The notes under the pieces are model-generated. The model was not told where the DNA came from. It ran no database searches and saw only the letters and a list, made by a program, of their open reading frames with translations. Position numbers and translations under genes: made by a program. Of a DNA stretch of 64,000 nucleotides, positions 26,306 to 39,312 are shown in pieces. How positions within the stretch are numbered: the first letter of the stretch is position 1; each line of letters starts with the position of its first letter. This stretch comes from Nautilus pompilius (taxonomy: Eukaryota > Mollusca > Cephalopoda > Nautilida > Nautilidae): contig JACATO010000968.1 of the NCBI GenBank assembly GCA_018389105.1, positions 956,501 through 1,020,500 on the forward strand, written 5' to 3'.

Positions 26306-27009
26306 GGAGAAGCAGACAGTAAGGATTTGGAATCAAACAAGCAAAGCCTACCAAATTATTTTAAAAGTTGTGTTGATGACTAAAAATATTTCAGAACTTT
26401 GATTGACACATGCATATTTAAAAATAATTTTTCTATAATAATATTTAAAAATTCAGACTACTGAAAATGTATTTGCCAGCTATAAACAGATTTTGGCTTT
26501 ATAGCCTAACAGGAATACTACAGATGATTTTGTATTGTAGTACAATTGTTAAATGAGCCTTACTGCAATAATACTTTTCATGCATTAAAAGATTTTCAAT
26601 TAACAATGTTAAAGTAATATACTTTTAAATAAATCCCAACACCCTGTAAATTAATGCAAAAACTAATTCTCTTCTGTCTAGGTAGCTCTTTCCGTAACTG
26701 CTATGTTTCATTAATATTTAGATTAAAGGCGATCTCTTTTCCAGGTGATAAAGAGTATAACATTTTGTTACATTTTGGTTGAGAATACATGCTATTTATG
26801 CTGGAGTCATAAAGTAAATCAATTACAAATGAACCTCAATTAGTTTTAATGAGCCATTCATGTATTTTTATATTACAACTAATTTCAAACACTTTTTTTT
26901 TTGTTCATGTTTGGGTATCATTGCATTCAATGATCTTATATGTCTGCAATTTTTTTTTTTTCCTGTTGAATTTTTTTTTGCTTTAGAAACTCTCTGCGCC
27001 TTGCTTTAA
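26306..27009. other. AT-rich non-coding stretch
   Basis: Nothing recognised apart from T runs near 26,892 and 26,950. Confidence 0.5.
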
Positions 27010-27013
27010 TTAA

Positions 27014-27178
27014 CCCCTTTGGCACTGTTTATTATGAGTAAAGTTGTTTGATGAAGGACAGACATTGCATGATGTTCTATACAGTATACAAAGCAGTGGG
27101 AGAAACATAAGCTAGCACTCATCTATCTATCCATTGATAATTATATAGAAGCGCACTTGCTTAGTGGTAGATAAAGGG
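27014..27178. mobile_element. Small piggyBac-like non-autonomous element (MITE), tentative
   Basis: A 165-base segment is bounded on both sides by TTAA (27,010-27,013 and 27,179-27,182), the obligatory target of piggyBac transposons. The ends are inverted: CCCCTTTGGCAC on the left, and on the right the complement reads CCCTTTATCTACCAC. A CCC(T)TT terminus is typical of piggyBac elements. The shared terminal stretch is short, so chance cannot be excluded in AT-rich DNA where TTAA is frequent. Confidence 0.4.
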
Positions 27179-27182
27179 TTAA

Positions 27183-28780
27183 TCTACTAACTCCCACCCC
27201 AATATTTTAATGGGAAATAACTTATGGGAGTGGGTTTAATATTTCACAATGAAACTAGGAAACCAAGATATTGCTACTTTGAGGTTGGTTTTTTTTTCTT
27301 TTTTTCTTTTGAGTAACAATTAATATCAGAATTTTAATTAAAATTTAAACAAAGAATTCATGTATTTATTTATTTAAATAGATTTTTACTTTTGATTAAT
27401 CTATAAAGAAGCAATGTAAGGGAGATAAGTGCTACTCTCATTCCAGCAGTATTCAACAGAAGATGGATGGATAAGACAATACTTTTTTTGCAATATAATT
27501 TCAGCTAGCTGTGTGTTATTATATCAGCCTTATTGTATTGTTAATTTAGAATAAACGAAAACATTTTCAGATAGTGGGATTTTTTTTTCCTTCTCTAATT
27601 TTTAAAATTTTATTATTATTTTAAAAGACAAAACAAAAAATGGCAGACTTGCCAGAGGGAGGATACTGATGAAGTATTATGGTGAGTTAAAAGCCGGTGC
27701 CGTGCTTGCATTTTTTAAAATAGTAACTTAACAGTTAGCGATTTTGTCAGTGATGGTAGAATGACATCAAATCAGAGTTTGTGTGTTCATTACTGAAGTT
27801 AACAGGAGATATATTTTCAAGTGATGATGATGATATAATAATAATAATAATAATAATAGTAATGATGATGATGATAGCAGCATTTAGACTACTGTACCTT
27901 TTAGTGTTTATAGTTAACAAAGTTTTAGTTTTATTACTTGGTTTGTTTAACAGTTTGCTGTTGCGAAGGAATACACAAAATACATTACTGAAACTTCCTA
28001 CACAGTTCTTATTACGTTTGTCTTCCTTTTAATGTCTGTACACTTATTATTATCATCATCTTCCGACTAGTTTTCCAACAAAAACACTAAGCTTAAGGAG
28101 AAAAGATTGGATAAAGTAAATAGAATTTGTTGTTGTTGTTGTTGTGTTAATGCATTTATTTGTTTATTTATTTTAAATTAAATGCCACAAATGAATTAGA
28201 AATGGCAATCTCAGTCTAGTTAGGGCTGAAGATTTGGAATAAAGTAGAATGGTTCTGATCTGGGGGGGGGGAGTTATTGCAAATTTTAATTTTCATGGGT
28301 TTACTCTGAAAATATTCTGTTGAACAGTCAGTTTTTTTTTTTAAAAAAAGAAGTAAAAAGGCTCTAATGAAAACAGAAAAAAATCCTTCAAGGAAGTATC
28401 ACCTTCTTTGGAATTAACAGGGGTGACAGGTAATTAAATGCAGAGTTATCTTAATTTGGAGTGAGCAGGTGTATCCATTACTTGTGGTGATGTGCATGTA
28501 AAAGAATATTAAAACTCAGAATTTTTCCTTGGATAAAGGCAGTCTGAGTATTATACAAGCAGAAATTCTTTTTACAGATTTAATTGCAGAGCATGAGTTT
28601 CTGTTAGTGATTCTGATCTTTATTATAGTTTTATTTATTTACATTATTACAGTACTTTTCTGTGTTGAAAAGTGTCAGGTATTCTCTTTATTGAAGGACA
28701 TAACCAGAGATCAAAGACCTCGTCGCTTTGTTGCTTAAATTTTGCCTCAAGATGATCAAAGGCACTGTTTTGGATCTTTG
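27183..28780. other. AT-rich non-coding stretch
   Basis: It contains a GAT/AAT/ATG trinucleotide tract at 27,823-27,877, a TTG array at 28,127-28,145 and a G9 run near 28,262. No gene seen. Confidence 0.5.
27823..27877. repeat. Compound trinucleotide array (GAT)n(AAT)n(GAT)n
   Basis: GAT units flank a central AAT block on both sides, giving a roughly symmetric compound array. Confidence 0.85.
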
Positions 28781-29300
28781 GTTTGAAGAGAAGTAGCCCC
28801 TCCCCCATCTCTCCCCCCCCCCTTCATCCTTGGTTTCATACAGCAAGCAGCTTTATCACTTGCTCTGGATCGCTAAAATGTGGGATTCTTCCAGGGTCCT
28901 TTACAAGTAGGTTTAAACAACTTCCAGAATGGGCCAACCACTGCCTTCGGCTAAACTCTGAAGCATCTTCAGAAGTGCCTAGTCCCCTGAAAACTGGTTT
29001 GCGGCGCCTGGTTTTTCAGTGGTCTGGTGGCGCTTTGAAAATTCTCTGCACGACTGGATTCCGTCTTTCTTCTTAGCACAGCGACTCACAATTCTGGGCA
29101 CTGCCTGCGTGCTGTACTCCTTAACTGTAGAGAAAGCGTGCGGGTTTACCGTAACTATCTGGCTGCGCTCTGGAAACGCTTCCGTCTTGTTCACACTATT
29201 TTTAAAATGCCTATCCCACTTTTTGATCAGAAGGACATTCAGGTTGACGTTTGTTTCCGGACTCTGGATACTGTTTAAGCACAGCCAAAAAACTTAACTT
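28781..29300. other. Less AT-rich island with CpGs; possible regulatory or untranslated exon sequence
   Basis: After a C-rich tract near 28,797-28,822 there are about 480 bases with noticeably more G, C and CpG than the flanks. Overlapping open frames occur on both strands (plus 28,783-29,076 and 29,019-29,297; minus 28,979-29,194), none with a recognised domain. It could be a promoter-type island, a conserved non-coding element or an old repeat. There are no diagnostic core-promoter words I would defend. Confidence 0.3.
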
Positions 29301-30793
29301 GCTCTGCAAAATGGCTTATTTTAAGCTTACTAGAACCTTCACCCCAATGCTTTAGAATTTCTTTTTCCTTTAAGCAGTTGAGTTTGGGGTTAGGTTCATG
29401 TTTATTATTTCCTATGAAAGATTCTTCTCGCTAACCAGGCAGCGCTGAAATCTTGGAATTTTGATGAGTTATAATTAGCTATTTCTGAAGACTTTAACAA
29501 GATTTAAAACGCAATAGAAAATTCAATAAGCCTGATCTATTATTCTCAGTAAGAGCAGAAATTGCTGATAATGTATTTGTTTACAGGAAGTAGAAGGTTA
29601 GTTAGTAGTGTAGGCATTTCCAGTGGTGTTGTTGGTTTAAAAAATTTAAAAAAAGGTACATGGGGAAAAAAAAACCCCAAACAACCAAAAGGTCCATGGG
29701 TTCATGAGTGGGTAGAGAGCTCCAACCACTTGTACAATAAAAAAACAAAAAAACAATAGAAATATCTATTGCATTACACTAAAAATGCTATTTAAATCAA
29801 AATCCTGACAGGGAAAGACTGCTGAAAATGTGGGTTTATTTGTTAGTTGATTTACTACAGATAAAGTGATGGGAAATGTCTAAGTAACTCTCTACTTTCT
29901 ATAAGTACAGTGTACATTAACTCAGAGTTCACATATTTGTGGCACCATTCTTGCTATTCTAGGATGAGACACACCGACACACACACGCACACGGCAGGAA
30001 GAATCTGAATGATCTGGGATGTTCTTACAGCCTTTAGAAGCATTTAGAACTTCTAAAGTCTCCCATGCTTTCTATCAGTAATGTTATTCTCATAACCATA
30101 CGTTGGCTGAAGAATACACCTTTTCATTTACTGTAAATCTCAAAGTTGATTAGTCATTTTTTTAAAATTAAGTGTATTATTTTTTTAAGTCAAAAGTTTT
30201 TGCCGAATTTTTTTATGATAGTAAATTCAAGAAAATTCGGTAAACTTCTCTTGTGTAACAATTTTCATCCAGCCTTGACTTGCTGTGTATTCCAGCTTTA
30301 AATCCCATTTAAAGGGATGGTTATCTCCTGCGATAATGTGAGATTTTTTTGGAATGTCACAAGATCATAAAACCACAAGCATCTATCGAGTATTGTGCCG
30401 GTTTTGAAGAGAAATACCAAAATACTATAAAACATTGCAGTTTTCAGTATTAGATTTCTGTAAAGCTAAAAATGAACAGAAATATTTTTACGTTAAAAGA
30501 AAAAATTTTTTTTAACACAAGAGTATTTCTTTTAAAATTTCAACTTTTAAGTTTTAAAATTGACTGGACCAGTAGTAGCAGTATCAATCCAGGTGAGAGA
30601 AATACTGCTTCGTTTAAGTTTATCTCATTGGTATTAGTACTGAACAATAGCTATGGAAAATGATATGCCATTCCCATTCTTTTTAAATTTGAAACCAAAA
30701 ATTCATATCATCTGGAAAAACATGTCCATTGAAAATCTAACTAGCTTAGGTTTATTTTATTTGAATTTCTTTTGCTTTTGGGAATGTTTTATA
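29301..30793. other. AT-rich non-coding stretch
   Basis: An imperfect AC array lies near 29,968-29,992. No gene or transposon recognised. Confidence 0.5.
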
Positions 30794-32066
30794 TAGTATT
30801 GTGCAAATTAATGTGAACATGAAACAAAAATGTTTTTTCATCATTTTTAATTAAAAACAATGAAAGCTTTTAAATATGATATTTTATCAATAAGCAATTA
30901 TTTATTGTATACAGTGCATTATTACATCATATTTTAATATCGGGCTGCCATTCAGTTTCTGCCTAACTTATTATATTCTTGTCAGTCATCAGAGTCAGAG
31001 GCGGGTTATCTGCTACTTTTGTGTTTAAGAGATGACTGTGGACATTACATCAAGGAAAAGAACTGAAATATTTCCTTGAAATATCCTTGAATAAACACCT
31101 CTCATACAAAGAGAAATTCTCAATCAAGTCAGAGTTAGTGTGGAAGCGGTCAATATGATTATTAAGAAGAAACAGACCACGGGCTCACTATCCCCGTCAA
31201 AGAAAGGCAAATATTGGGGAGGGGAGACTTCACTCAGAGATTATGCAAATTAATATGAATACAAGAAGGGTCCTCTCCCGTAAAACTAGTGATGTAGTTA
31301 AACAGGAATTAGCAGCAGTAGGTTTCCAGCTATCATCGTCAACTGTAAGACGTCAATTGCCTGAGTTTGGACACCAAACCAAAAAAACCTATGAAAAAAT
31401 AATTGCTAACAAAAATGATGGAAACAAAATGCTATAAATGGGCATGGAAATATACTAATTGGTCTACAGAAGATCGATGTAATGTTATTTTCAGACGAGA
31501 GTAATTTTGTTGTTCAAGGTTAGCAATTTTGATTTGTATGCCATTCCCACAACCAGTTCTCAATCAAACTGTGAGGCATCCAGAAAAGAGAATGTTTTTG
31601 AGTTGTATTCCTGCATGAGGAACTGATTCACTAATGCCTATGCAAGACATGATGAATAGTAAGAAACATATTGAGGTTCTAGAACGCCTTGTCAAACCAG
31701 AACTGCTGAAGATATCTTTAAATGCAGCTTTTCAACAGGATCTGGCTCCATGCCATACATGAAAAAGGCGTTAAGGATACTTCAGGATGAACAATACTAA
31801 CTGTTTAGATTGGCCAGGAAGCTTGCTGGATCCAAACCCAATAGAAAATCTATGGGCTATATGTGAGATTTGACTTCGAAAACTAGGTTATAGGACTAAA
31901 GACTTAAGATTTTTAAAAATCTGTGTAAAGCTGGTGCATTCCATACACAAGTGTGTTCAAGGTGTTAAAGCTAAAGGTGGTCATATCAAATATTAAGGTT
32001 TGTTCTAGTTTTTAAAATGCTTTTTTGCTAAAATTTTTTTATTTTCATCCTTTTCACACAATACTG
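30794..32066 (+). mobile_element. Tc1-like DNA transposon (DD34E), both ends present, inactive
   Basis: The element is 1,273 bases long, normal for Tc1. Its ends are inverted: TAGTATTGTGC at the left, and the complement of the right end reads CAGTATTGTGTG. TA dinucleotides flank it (30,792-30,793 and 32,067-32,068), as expected of the Tc1 target duplication. Plus-strand frames show, in order, the paired helix-turn-helix (KTSDVVKQELAAVGFQ, SSSTVRRQL), the first catalytic Asp at 31,494-31,496 (LFSDESNF), the second at 31,739-31,741 (QQDLAPCH), and Glu at 31,844-31,846 (DPNPIENLW). The raw distance between the last two is 34 residues, so the DD34E signature is exact. The C-terminus ends near 31,995. 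The reading needs several frame changes and contains stops (for example soon after the second Asp and after LWA), so no functional transposase is made. An intact Tc1 transposase is about 340 residues. Confidence 0.88.
31243..31995 (+). pseudogene. Broken Tc1 transposase inside the element at 30.8-32.1 kb
   Basis: The best remaining open piece is 31,243-31,437, covering the second helix-turn-helix and the nuclear-localisation-like basic linker (TKKTYEKI). The catalytic triad residues are all still encoded but lie in different frames. Product would have been the cut-and-paste transposase acting in the nucleus on the terminal repeats. Confidence 0.85.
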
Positions 32067-32861
32067 TATAATAGTAGAAAGCATGAAATGGTTTTCCATA
32101 TTGTAGTATTAAAAAAAAGGTACAATAGACATACAGACTGGAAAATGTTGTTTTCATTGTTAGCTTTGTCTTTCTCAGTGGGGATTATATTAAACTTAAA
32201 GTTGTATCCAGGGATTGTATACAATTAGTGATGTTTGAAGGGTTGTCAGATAACAAATAACAAGAGCAACTTAAAAATCATCAAAAGTAGCTACTCCCAT
32301 TAATCAACTTTACTGACTGGAAAGACACCGAATTACAGTTGATGCTGCAGCAGAGGGGAATGCCAGCGGCAGGACTGGTTTCAGCAGTGATGCATTAATA
32401 TAATGGCACAGCCTCCGGATGCAGTCAGAGTTTGCTGAGCTTTATAATTAACATTACAAGATGCTCGCCGGAGATTTCCCACTCTTCTTGCAAACCGTGC
32501 AATTATTTTATTTCATATATCAGATTCAGCCTCAGCGTCTTGCTACAGTTGTACGGATTGGCGCACAAATATATTTGTCCAAACTTTCATCAATTTTTTT
32601 TTCATTTTCGCTTTTCCATTGCTAGTGAAATCTTAGTTGGATCCTAATGCTCAAGAAAGAGGAGAAATGCGGAGCATTTTCTCACATTATTCAGCAGCTG
32701 ATGATGGAATGTTGAGATATCTGGAGAAAGGCTGACAGGAATTTAATCAGTTTGACAAGTTCTTGTGCCTGTCATCCAGCAAGATAAGGCAGTGCTAAAC
32801 TGTTGGAAGGGAGGGGTGGGATTTGAGAAAGGTTCTGATTTCACCTGCCATTGTTTCTTCT

Positions 32862-32886
32862 TGAGAGAGAGAGAGAGAGAGAGAGA
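32862..32886. repeat. (GA)n microsatellite
   Basis: About 12 GA units. Confidence 0.9.
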
Positions 32887-35800
32887 TCGGTGACACTGAC
32901 ATACAGTACTCTGGCAAATACATTTTATATTTTTTCCATACAGATTCTGTCTTAAAGACACGCATGGAAGTTAAACATCCCACCTCTAAAGAAAATAATA
33001 ATAATTTAAAAAAAAAAATCAAACTATTTTTTTATCTCATACAAACCTTTCTCCTGTTTCTGTGGGCATAGCTCATGAAAATGACAAAAAATAAGACCTG
33101 GATTTAGCTTTTGATAGTTAATGGCATCTTCTGAACATTTGTTTATGATAAGTAATTAAGTAGTCAGTAAACACAACAATAATAAAAAATCAGTGGTAAA
33201 CAATACAAAGAGGAGACAGAGAAAATACAGTAGTTAATTTTCACTGTTCCTTTCTTCACTGGATTATTGTTCTAACCTTAAGACTTAAATTGTGGTATTT
33301 GAGATTTCGCAAATAAAATGTTAAAAAGAATGGTATTGTATATCTTGAAAATTGTTTTTTTGTATTTATTTTTAAGTTATGGTATACAAAAATTTGGAAC
33401 ACTAAAAATGAGAAGTAAGTTGCAGTAAAAAGTGCTTCTGTTTATGAATGAGCTGATCTTGGACCCATGACCTCTGGGTCACTTCATCTGCAGAGAAATG
33501 CTCGAATGTACATTTTAAAATTTTTTTGTAAGTAGCACTGCCAATAACTTTCAGTTCTTATCTCATTATTATATTGTATTTTTCGGCCATTAATTGTAAA
33601 TTAATTTAACCCTTTAACTTCTAAAAGTGCAAGGTAAGTAACTCATTTTCATAAAGTAAAATGATTTAGTCGTCTTTGAAGAAGAAGAAGAAGAAGAAAG
33701 AAGAAAACACTTTTTGTTGTCTCTTGTAGATAGAAAAGAATTTTGGGAAAGTGAATATCATGTGTATAACCGAATTATATTGTTTTTTTTAATGCATGGA
33801 TAAAGTTTTCTAAGAATTTGTCCGCCATACTCCATGTATATTGAATGTCTTTGCTTGCAAAAGGATAAATGATGCTGGAGATTAGAACTGTAAAGAAGCT
33901 GGCAAAGTTTGGTCGCAAATGTTGCTCTGTACTTTTAAGGTGAGCAAACAACTGATACATAGTATTCTTTCTTCCTTCCTTTCACTACACATGCATGATA
34001 TCTTAGCTTTGTGTAGTACGCTGTGTACCCATATTTTAATCTACCCATGATAGCGTAATAAAAATAATAACCTGTACAAATTTTCATTCTTATTGTATTA
34101 CAAATGTACACAGTCAGCTCTTAACGGCACACACATGCTAGCATCATGAATGGGGTAAAAAAGGATTTAATTGCTGTATTGGTGTGAATGTACCTGTTCT
34201 CAGCTGCTGTGGATAAAAATTACCAAATTAAATTTACGAAGAGTGCTTTTATGAGATAATTACCCTATAAAATGAAATGAATTTCCAGCATCTAATTTTT
34301 CTTTTCTTTTTTATTCAGTATTGTTGTACAAAGGTGATGGTGATACTAACACTGACGATGTGAAAATGTTAACTCAGTTGTAAAAGATGTCTCCTGACTA
34401 CAGGAGTGGCATTTACAGCCTTTTTCATGGTAGATTCTGGCTGTACAATGATCTTTATACAATCCTAAAATCACCATTCACTGGTTATATGGTGACTCAT
34501 AAGGTTCAGCCAATTAATGGAACTCCTTGCTTGTATTGCTCCTGAAACGTTTACTGTGGTATATATGGCTGTTAGGGCCTGTGTAATGGAGATGGCTAGC
34601 TGCCAGTGCTGAATATTGTATAATAAAGCAACTTTGTTTCAATCACGTGATTTGGTAAAGTTACTTGAAATTTGTCAGTTATGTACAAGATGAAAGCTGT
34701 TCCAAGCTTTAGAAAATATAGCATCACGTTCTGATGTGCCTCAGAGATACCAAAATTGTACAGTAATTATCTTTTTAAATAAATTTCTTTTAAAGGATAA
34801 TTATCTCATCATAGAAAGAAACTAGTGTTCAATAACAGCTGTTATCAAGAATAGTCACCTCTCATTTTCTATTTTCATGTCAATGCCCACTAACTAATAT
34901 CCTTCTAAAACAGAACATTTGAATAATTTTTTTTTTTTTTAAAAAATATAAAAGTGAAGGGGGGTCTTTAAGAGACTATGATAATAAAGAAGCAAATAAA
35001 TTACAGAATTGAGAATATCTGAAAATGTATAGCTACTTAACTCACCTATACAAAAGTGTGTTGATCAACTTTGCCTGTTTCTATACGATTGGCTGTCCAC
35101 TTTTACCAAATGAAAAGGAATAATGAAGTATTTTGAGAAGTAGATTCCTTAGACTGGTTCCAGTTTTGGAGCATTTAGAATATGTTAAAGGAGAAATTAT
35201 TAAGGTTTATATAGTTCTGTTTCTGGATATTTGTTGGGGAGATCTAACAGGGTTCTTCTAAAATTAATTAAGTGGTATAAGTATTTAGACTAGGATCCAT
35301 AACTATAAGATAGGGTGTCAGCATAGCTTGATATAATAATAATAGAATTTTAATGAATGCTATACATTAGTAGTGACTGTTGGTAAGGATAGTGTATGAA
35401 TCAGTTTAAAAATCAAATTGATGGGCTGGCTTTTTTTTTTTTCCTTTATAAGTATGATGTGTTCCAGCCTCCTGTAACCACTGAAGTAATCCAGATGTGT
35501 GCTGGAGAATACACACTCAGTAACAATTACCGTGGTTAATTTAGGTATTATGCTTAGCACTCTCCTAAAAAACTGTACGATTTTATGCCATAAAACAAAG
35601 TTAAACAAAGAAGTGGGAGAGGTGTTTGTAATTGAAATTTAAATACGGAGTCAAGTAAGTGTCAGCCATCTGCACATGGCTGTGGGAAGTGCAGTTTTTC
35701 TTGTTGCTTGGCACAAGCAGACATCTTCTGGTTAGTGTGTATGAAGACAGACCACGAACACTAGGAGCACCCCATATGTGTGGCATTACGAAGATCTCTG

Positions 35801-36823
35801 GAGAGAGTTTAGGAAGTAGTAAGAACAAGCTACTCAGTTGGCATATGGCAAGATTCTGTAAAAAATCAAGCGACAGGAAGCCATAACAAAAGCTCCCCCC
35901 ACCCCCCCCGTTTCAATTTAGTTGTATCCTTGCACACTTTCAAAGCCTGGCGTAGCCTTTTCAGAAACTTGTTAGATGGTTATAAAAGAAGCTACAGTCA
36001 AGGATCCAGGTAAGGAAGGGGGTGTGGTGGACCTTTGTAACTTAAAGATTATGGTTTGGGAGGGTGACAAAAATGGGCATAAAACAATTTTCAAAGTATT
36101 ATTATGTGAAGTGCACTTTGGCTATCAATGAGTGCTTCCAAAAAAAAAAAAAAAAAACATTGAGCAGTAAAATTAATGCGAACAAATGTAAAACCTTAGT
36201 AAAGTTCATTCATGTTGTTTTCTGAGAATACTCAAGAGATAAAAATACTACTGTGCATATAGTTTTCCAGGTCTTTCATTAGCTGTTGGTTTTAATTTCC
36301 CCTCTTATTATTTTTTAACATAGTTTACAAATTGGTGCAGTGTGGCATCCCTGCATAATAGTAAAATAGGATGTGTCAGTAAATTTCTAAAGGTTGGTAG
36401 TATGTTAGTTTACAGCAAAGACCCGACTGATCTATGTGTAGATTGGTTGTTAGGTGGTGAGAAATGTGTTGGGCTTAAAGCTCTTTGAAAAAAAAAATAC
36501 ATCCTTTTTTTTACCTGTTCTTTAGTATTGAGGTTAGGATTATTAAATACATCCTGTCAGATGCACTTTAGGGCTTAGCTCTTGAGTCGCTAGGGGGTTT
36601 TGTAGTATGAACCTTGTATGTTTGTCTCAGTTGGTATGGTGTATGGATACCACTGCTAGCAATGGATAGCAAACAGACCTCAATTTGTCAGTGAGGTCTG
36701 ACATGTCAAGTATCTGAATACTGCTATTGTGTAGCCATTCATATGATCAGCTTAGGTGTGAAGAACACACAGTGGGCTGATTTCAGGTAACAACCTTGTC
36801 AGGTAGTTTTGTCAGTGAGCATG

Positions 36824-36824
<1 letters not shown>

Positions 36825-36854
<30 letters not shown>
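36825..36854. repeat. (CA)n microsatellite
   Basis: About 15 CA units followed by CATGCATGCACATG. Confidence 0.9.
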
Positions 36855-36856
<2 letters not shown>

Positions 36857-39312
36857 CATGCACATGCACAGAACCTAAACTTCAAGTTCACTTGTGTCTT
36901 CTTTCAGGTGTCATTTAAGATGTGGGTAGACACTGCAAGTGCATATCATATGTTATCAGCAATTAGTCTAGTTGGATGCAAATAAAATGTAGGATATTTT
37001 GCTAACGGAAAACTAATGAAGTATACATTTTTTAACAGTGCTTTTTTGTGAGTGGTATGCAAGTTGATCCCCCCTCCATTGATATGGAATTTAGTAATCT
37101 TACACTTGCCCTTGAGTACGTCCTTCTGCTGTTTACTTCTTATTTGGAGGTCCCCCTTTTTAGAAGTTTCCTTAAGATCAAAAGTTTTAGATGAGTTTAA
37201 GAGTAATAAAGAAAAAGAAAATTTCTTAAACTTGTGGTTGGTTATTTTTGCTGCTGTTATTGGCAGTTTGTCTGTAGGAGTTGTGCCCTTTACTAAATGG
37301 AACACAGATACTATTCTCTGTACATTTGATCCTGGTTTCTTTTTATGGTTGAGAATGAACGAGGCTTATATTACAAAACGTTTATCCTTCTCTTAAAGGT
37401 ATGGCTTCGTTTACCGCTAATTAGCTTTGAAGGCTTAAGTACAAAAAGCTGTTGTGTCCTGGTTACTGGAAGTATTTTTATGTTAAATATATTTCACTTG
37501 TATTAATTACTTATTAGTTCAGACGACTGTTGTTACCTATCAGGTAAAAACAGAATAAACAAGCTGTCGAAGCATGTATTTTTTTTAGTGAAGTTTAAAG
37601 GTATTAAAAGGATTGTTTGCTATTTTAGTTGAGCATGAAAGACGACTTCTGGAACATTAAATATTTAGAGATACTTTTAGTATATTTTATTAATTTCAAC
37701 GATTGTTGCCTGAATGTTGCATTTGATTAAGTAAAATGCTATTTCAATTGTTATAAATGAAAAAAAAATTTTTTTAGTTGCTATAGGAAAGAAAAAAATG
37801 TCTGGTTCATAAAAGTCTTTACTCTAATATTCTCCAACCCAGTTCCTCTTGTTTTTGTAACAAATTTCAATACTATAAATACCTGACTGACACCAGGCAC
37901 GCACTTGCTTCTTTTTTGTTTTTAAAATATTTGCTAGTAAACTTGAGAAATGCAATCTGAGGAACTAGTTTTTGTGTATTATATACGTACAAGCACACAC
38001 AGTTTCTGCAAGTTTGTGAAAACTCACTCATCACATTATTTCCTGTTTATCTTTTTTCATGTAACTTTCGCTCTAATGTAAAATCTGAGGCTGGAAAAAT
38101 AGATTTAAGGAAAAAAAAAATGTAAGCTCAGCAGTATATTTTAGTTAGATTCTGCATAATAATAACACAAACTCCCTGCCTGTTTCTTTAAATGTATATA
38201 TGGTCGTTTAGCATGAAAATATAATGACATTAAATATTAAGGGAGTATGCAACTTCTATAATCAATCTAAAAGTGAAATTTATGTACTTAATGTACCACT
38301 GGCCCATTTAAATTCTTTTTTTTTTTTTTTTTTGATGTTTGCATAATTTTTTTCCTACTAATTAGCAACCTCTTGGTTCCTGGCAAAAAGTTGACTTTAT
38401 CTGAAAGGCCCTTTTCAAGCACACATGTCGGTGCTGCTTGCATGTGACATAAAACGGCAACAAAAGAATGGAAAATGTTTTATTGAAATCTTATTGCACA
38501 CGTGGCTGGTATTCTTTTTAAAAAACAAGTTTTTTTTTTTTTGTTTTTGTTAAAATTTTTCTGATGTTTGTCTGCTTTCTAAAATTTGTGGCCTTAGATG
38601 AACTCCCTTATTTTATGCACAATATTGTGTCCATATTCAAAGCTGCAGTTTTGGTTTATCCAATGAAAATTGCCCACTGCCTGTAGCCATTCGCCAAGTT
38701 GGTCCTTTGATCAGCTGAGCTCACTGGCTATCTTTGCATCACTGATGAACTCCTCCATGCAGCTGCCAGAAGTTCAGGGTCTTATTTCTCATCATGCAAA
38801 ATCAGAGTCACACTCCTTTCTCTGTTTCAGCAACATCTGTCATCCCCTTTTTTCTTTAAGGCCTGGAGAGCACAGGTATTGTGATTAGGTTTCTACTTAA
38901 ATCAGTGTTCTAGTGCTCCACTGATGTCGATGCCTGTAGTCTCCTGATTTGGACTGGTCTCATACTTATACTTTTTCCAAAATATGCTATTGCTCTTACG
39001 CACCAAACTTCTCATCAATTTTCTTCTGCTTAGCGGCAGGCTCAAACAACACCTCAAAAAAATAAACAAATCTGGTTGGCGAGAAACAAATCACCACATT
39101 TGGGAACCATAACTCAAGACAGCACAATATTATTCCCTAATTGAGAGAGATGATTTTCTGGCACTTCCAAAGCAGGCTGCAGAGGTCAATGTCACTGGCA
39201 CCATTGACAGCCTGACTGAACTCAAGTGATCCTCCTTTTTCACAGACAAAATTATAATCATTAAGCTGCATGTGTTGATAACCAAATTCTCTTAAAATTC
39301 TGTGATGAAAGG

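Larger units (their letters stand above)
32067..39312. other. Mostly AT-rich non-coding stretch; candidate conserved blocks near 32,330-32,640 and 38,650-39,250
   Basis: No gene recognised over 7 kb. Simple repeats include GA at 32,862-32,886, GAA near 33,679-33,698, a C-rich tract near 35,894-35,910, an A run near 36,139-36,157 and CA at 36,825-36,854. The block 32,330-32,640 is unique-looking, less AT-rich and rich in short homeodomain-type TAAT words. The block 38,650-39,250 is similarly less AT-rich. A TF-like cluster is an inference. Opposed open frames at 36,946-37,396 (119 and 114 codons) have no domain and are probably chance. Confidence 0.4.

Noticed and set aside
25904-26383. 159-codon plus-strand frame
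   Set aside because: Its middle is the CT array translated as S and L; no domain on either side.
36620-36720. tRNA-like box A (CTCAGTTGGTA) near 36,630
   Set aside because: No box B at the right distance and no cloverleaf could be drawn.
36946-37396. Opposed frames of 119 and 114 codons
   Set aside because: No recognisable domain, no splice signals that frame them, AT-rich composition like the flanks.
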